DNA of 64,000 nt from Tubiluchus corallicola. Taxonomy: Eukaryota; Priapulida; Priapulimorpha; Priapulimorphida; Tubiluchidae. Under the pieces are notes generated by a model. The model did no database searches, was not told where the DNA came from, and worked only from the letters and a program-made list of their open reading frames with translations. The stretch is from positions 310,001-374,000 of the forward strand of contig JAQGDQ010000125.1 of assembly GCA_030141605.1 (NCBI GenBank), given 5' to 3'. Below, piece by piece: positions 62,701-64,000 of this stretch (position 1 is the stretch's first letter; each line of letters begins with the position of its first letter). A program made the position numbers and the translations under genes.

Positions 62701-63750
62701 ATATTAGCCACCTCAAGATTTTCTCCAACGATTTCCATTTCATAACTCAGTATGTTACTTTCGGTACATTCTGCCTTAAATGTTCCTTGAGAACTTCGAC
62801 TAGTTTTCCCCACGTCTGTTTTTATGGTTCCATGAGAACTCTGACTAGTTTTTCCCAATGTTTCACGATCTGTTGTTATTTCCATTTCTTTATCATCTTC
62901 TGCTTGAGTGATTTCATCAGAGGTATCATCTAATTCCAATTCTACAACAGCTTCATTGGAGCGCTGCATTTTTATATCAGTTCTTTCAATATCAGATTTG
63001 CTCTCGCTTGACATCAAACTTAACAAATAAGCACTTTCATCGTCGTCATCTTCATCATTCAGTGCAATAATTGGGATATCACAAACTTTACCTGATGCAA
63101 TGGAGCCATTTGCTCTGATTTTAGAGGTTTTGTTTTCATGCTGCGTTTCATGCGATTTACCGGATATAACAGTATGAGAGTGGTCATGAGAGTGGTCAGT
63201 ATCTGTGCTGTATAAGGGTGTTTTGTTAGAAGAAACATGAGATGTAGGAGAAGGTAATGATGCACCATTTTTATAAGTAGAATGCTCACCAGTTAACTGC
63301 AATTCATTGTCTTCATTGCTTTTAGAGAATGAATGACTGGGAGATCCTACCTCAATCAAGGAACCTCTAGATGATGCAGAAGCCAATGAATCAGATTCTA
63401 AAAAAATGTACAGTTTTACATAAAGGCTGACACATAAAAGCACCAAAAATAATCAATACACCAATGCAGCATCATAGCTTTTATAGCTGGATGTAGCAGG
63501 ATCTGTACTTGCTCAATAATTTACATGTATTACAATAAAACCTAGATGGTTAAGTGCAATGCTGAGTCAGTAATACCTAGACAAAAAGTTGTAAATTCAA
63601 TGTAAGTGGAATTTTTATACACAAATAACTAAGTGCACTAATACACTCACCTGAGCACACACTTGCTGTTTCTACTTCAAGTTCTGTTCTGCCCTCAGTC
63701 ACACTTTTTTTGAAATCTGGTTCGTCACCTGGGTCATCAGAATCTTCTAT
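59784..63750 (-). CDS. Leucine-rich-repeat protein with acidic N-terminal region, 5' partial
   Basis: Not assigned to a named family. Minus-strand exons: 63651-63750, 62627-63397, 62090-62307, 61730-61861, 60448-60542, 59784-60327 (TAA). Phases agree (1, 1, 0, 0, 2), giving 619 residues in window. Residues 1 to about 345 are Ser/Glu/Asp-rich and probably disordered (IALNDEDDDDESAYLLS). From about 350 on come ribonuclease-inhibitor-type LRRs: ITSLDIRNCNVGDDGIIKM, VLNLSLNNVTPTGAEALAK, YLDIGDCELGDTGILKLA, LETLSLDYCGLTDEVLDAFL, ISNLDLEGNNFSSTGHSRL. A proline-rich loop interrupts them (about residues 470-500) and carries VPPPPEYERP, a PPxY-type WW-binding motif. The architecture suggests a scaffold or adaptor. 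A polyadenylation hexamer AATAAA overlaps the stop codon (59783-59788). Upstream exons lie beyond 64000. Confidence 0.88.
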
Positions 63751-64000
63751 CTGCAATCGAGAAACACAAACAACTAGTGTAAGGCATACGTTCACTCCGT
63801 TTCTGCAGCTAAAATATCGTCAAAGTTAAAGCTAAGATAAAGTTAACATATCTCTAAAATGACTGGGTAAAACACAGGTTATATTTATCCACTTTGTTTA
63901 TTTTAACAAGCAGCTATAAATATTCAGTTTCCTCAAATTCTTATTTTCAGTCACTCCATAAAAAAATCTCAAAATATGCTTAAAAAAACAACTTTCAGAC
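63751..64000. other. Intron of the LRR gene
   Basis: The acceptor of exon 63651-63750 is at 63751-63752, so this AT-rich edge should be intronic on the minus strand. No exon is visible in it. Confidence 0.6.

Overview
The window looks like AT-rich nuclear DNA from an invertebrate animal. All confident genes are spliced (GT-AG introns, mostly 0.1-1.5 kb). The recognisable proteins are animal-type (USP10, FBXO9, mitochondrial SDHA, a long C2H2 zinc-finger protein), and the spaces between exons hold pogo-like, hAT-like, LINE-like and 5S-headed SINE sequences. I cannot name the phylum from sequence alone. There is no sign of prokaryotic organisation, CRISPR or operons.

Layout. (1) 1-8090, minus strand: a very large C2H2 zinc-finger gene whose 3' end lies beyond position 1. 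Its last visible exon (1-1781) is one open frame running off the edge. Phase-compatible 5' exons are proposed at 9631-9843 and at 20440-20538; the latter carries a good ATG. (2) 9.8-27.6 kb: a repeat-rich stretch, either the first intron of the zinc-finger gene or intergenic. It holds a gag zinc-knuckle remnant, a hAT transposase remnant, MITEs, a 92-bp tandem array, a ~280-bp triplet repeat, and a possible small plus-strand gene near 17.3-17.7 kb with an in-frame TGA at codon 12. (3) 27677-37593, plus strand: complete USP10 in 15 coding exons. (4) 39251-44396, minus strand, convergent with USP10: FBXO9, nearly complete, first coding exon uncertain. (5) 47799-58351, minus strand: complete SDHA in 15 exons, including one GC-AG intron, a 92-bp tandem array abutting a splice acceptor, and a 5S rRNA-headed SINE with a perfect 10-bp target duplication. 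(6) 59784-63750, minus strand: a leucine-rich-repeat protein with a long acidic/serine-rich N-terminal part; its 5' end lies beyond 64000.

The genes are ordinary nuclear neighbours with unrelated roles: transcription or DNA binding, deubiquitination, SCF ubiquitin ligase substrate adaptor, complex II of respiration, and an unknown LRR scaffold. The reading frames of USP10 (2592 nt, 863 codons plus stop), FBXO9 (1320 nt in the nine mapped exons) and SDHA (1983 nt, 660 codons plus stop) close exactly after splicing by eye, which is the main support for the exon maps. The unusual content is in the non-coding DNA: mobile-element insertions very close to splice sites, and several independent tandem arrays inside introns.
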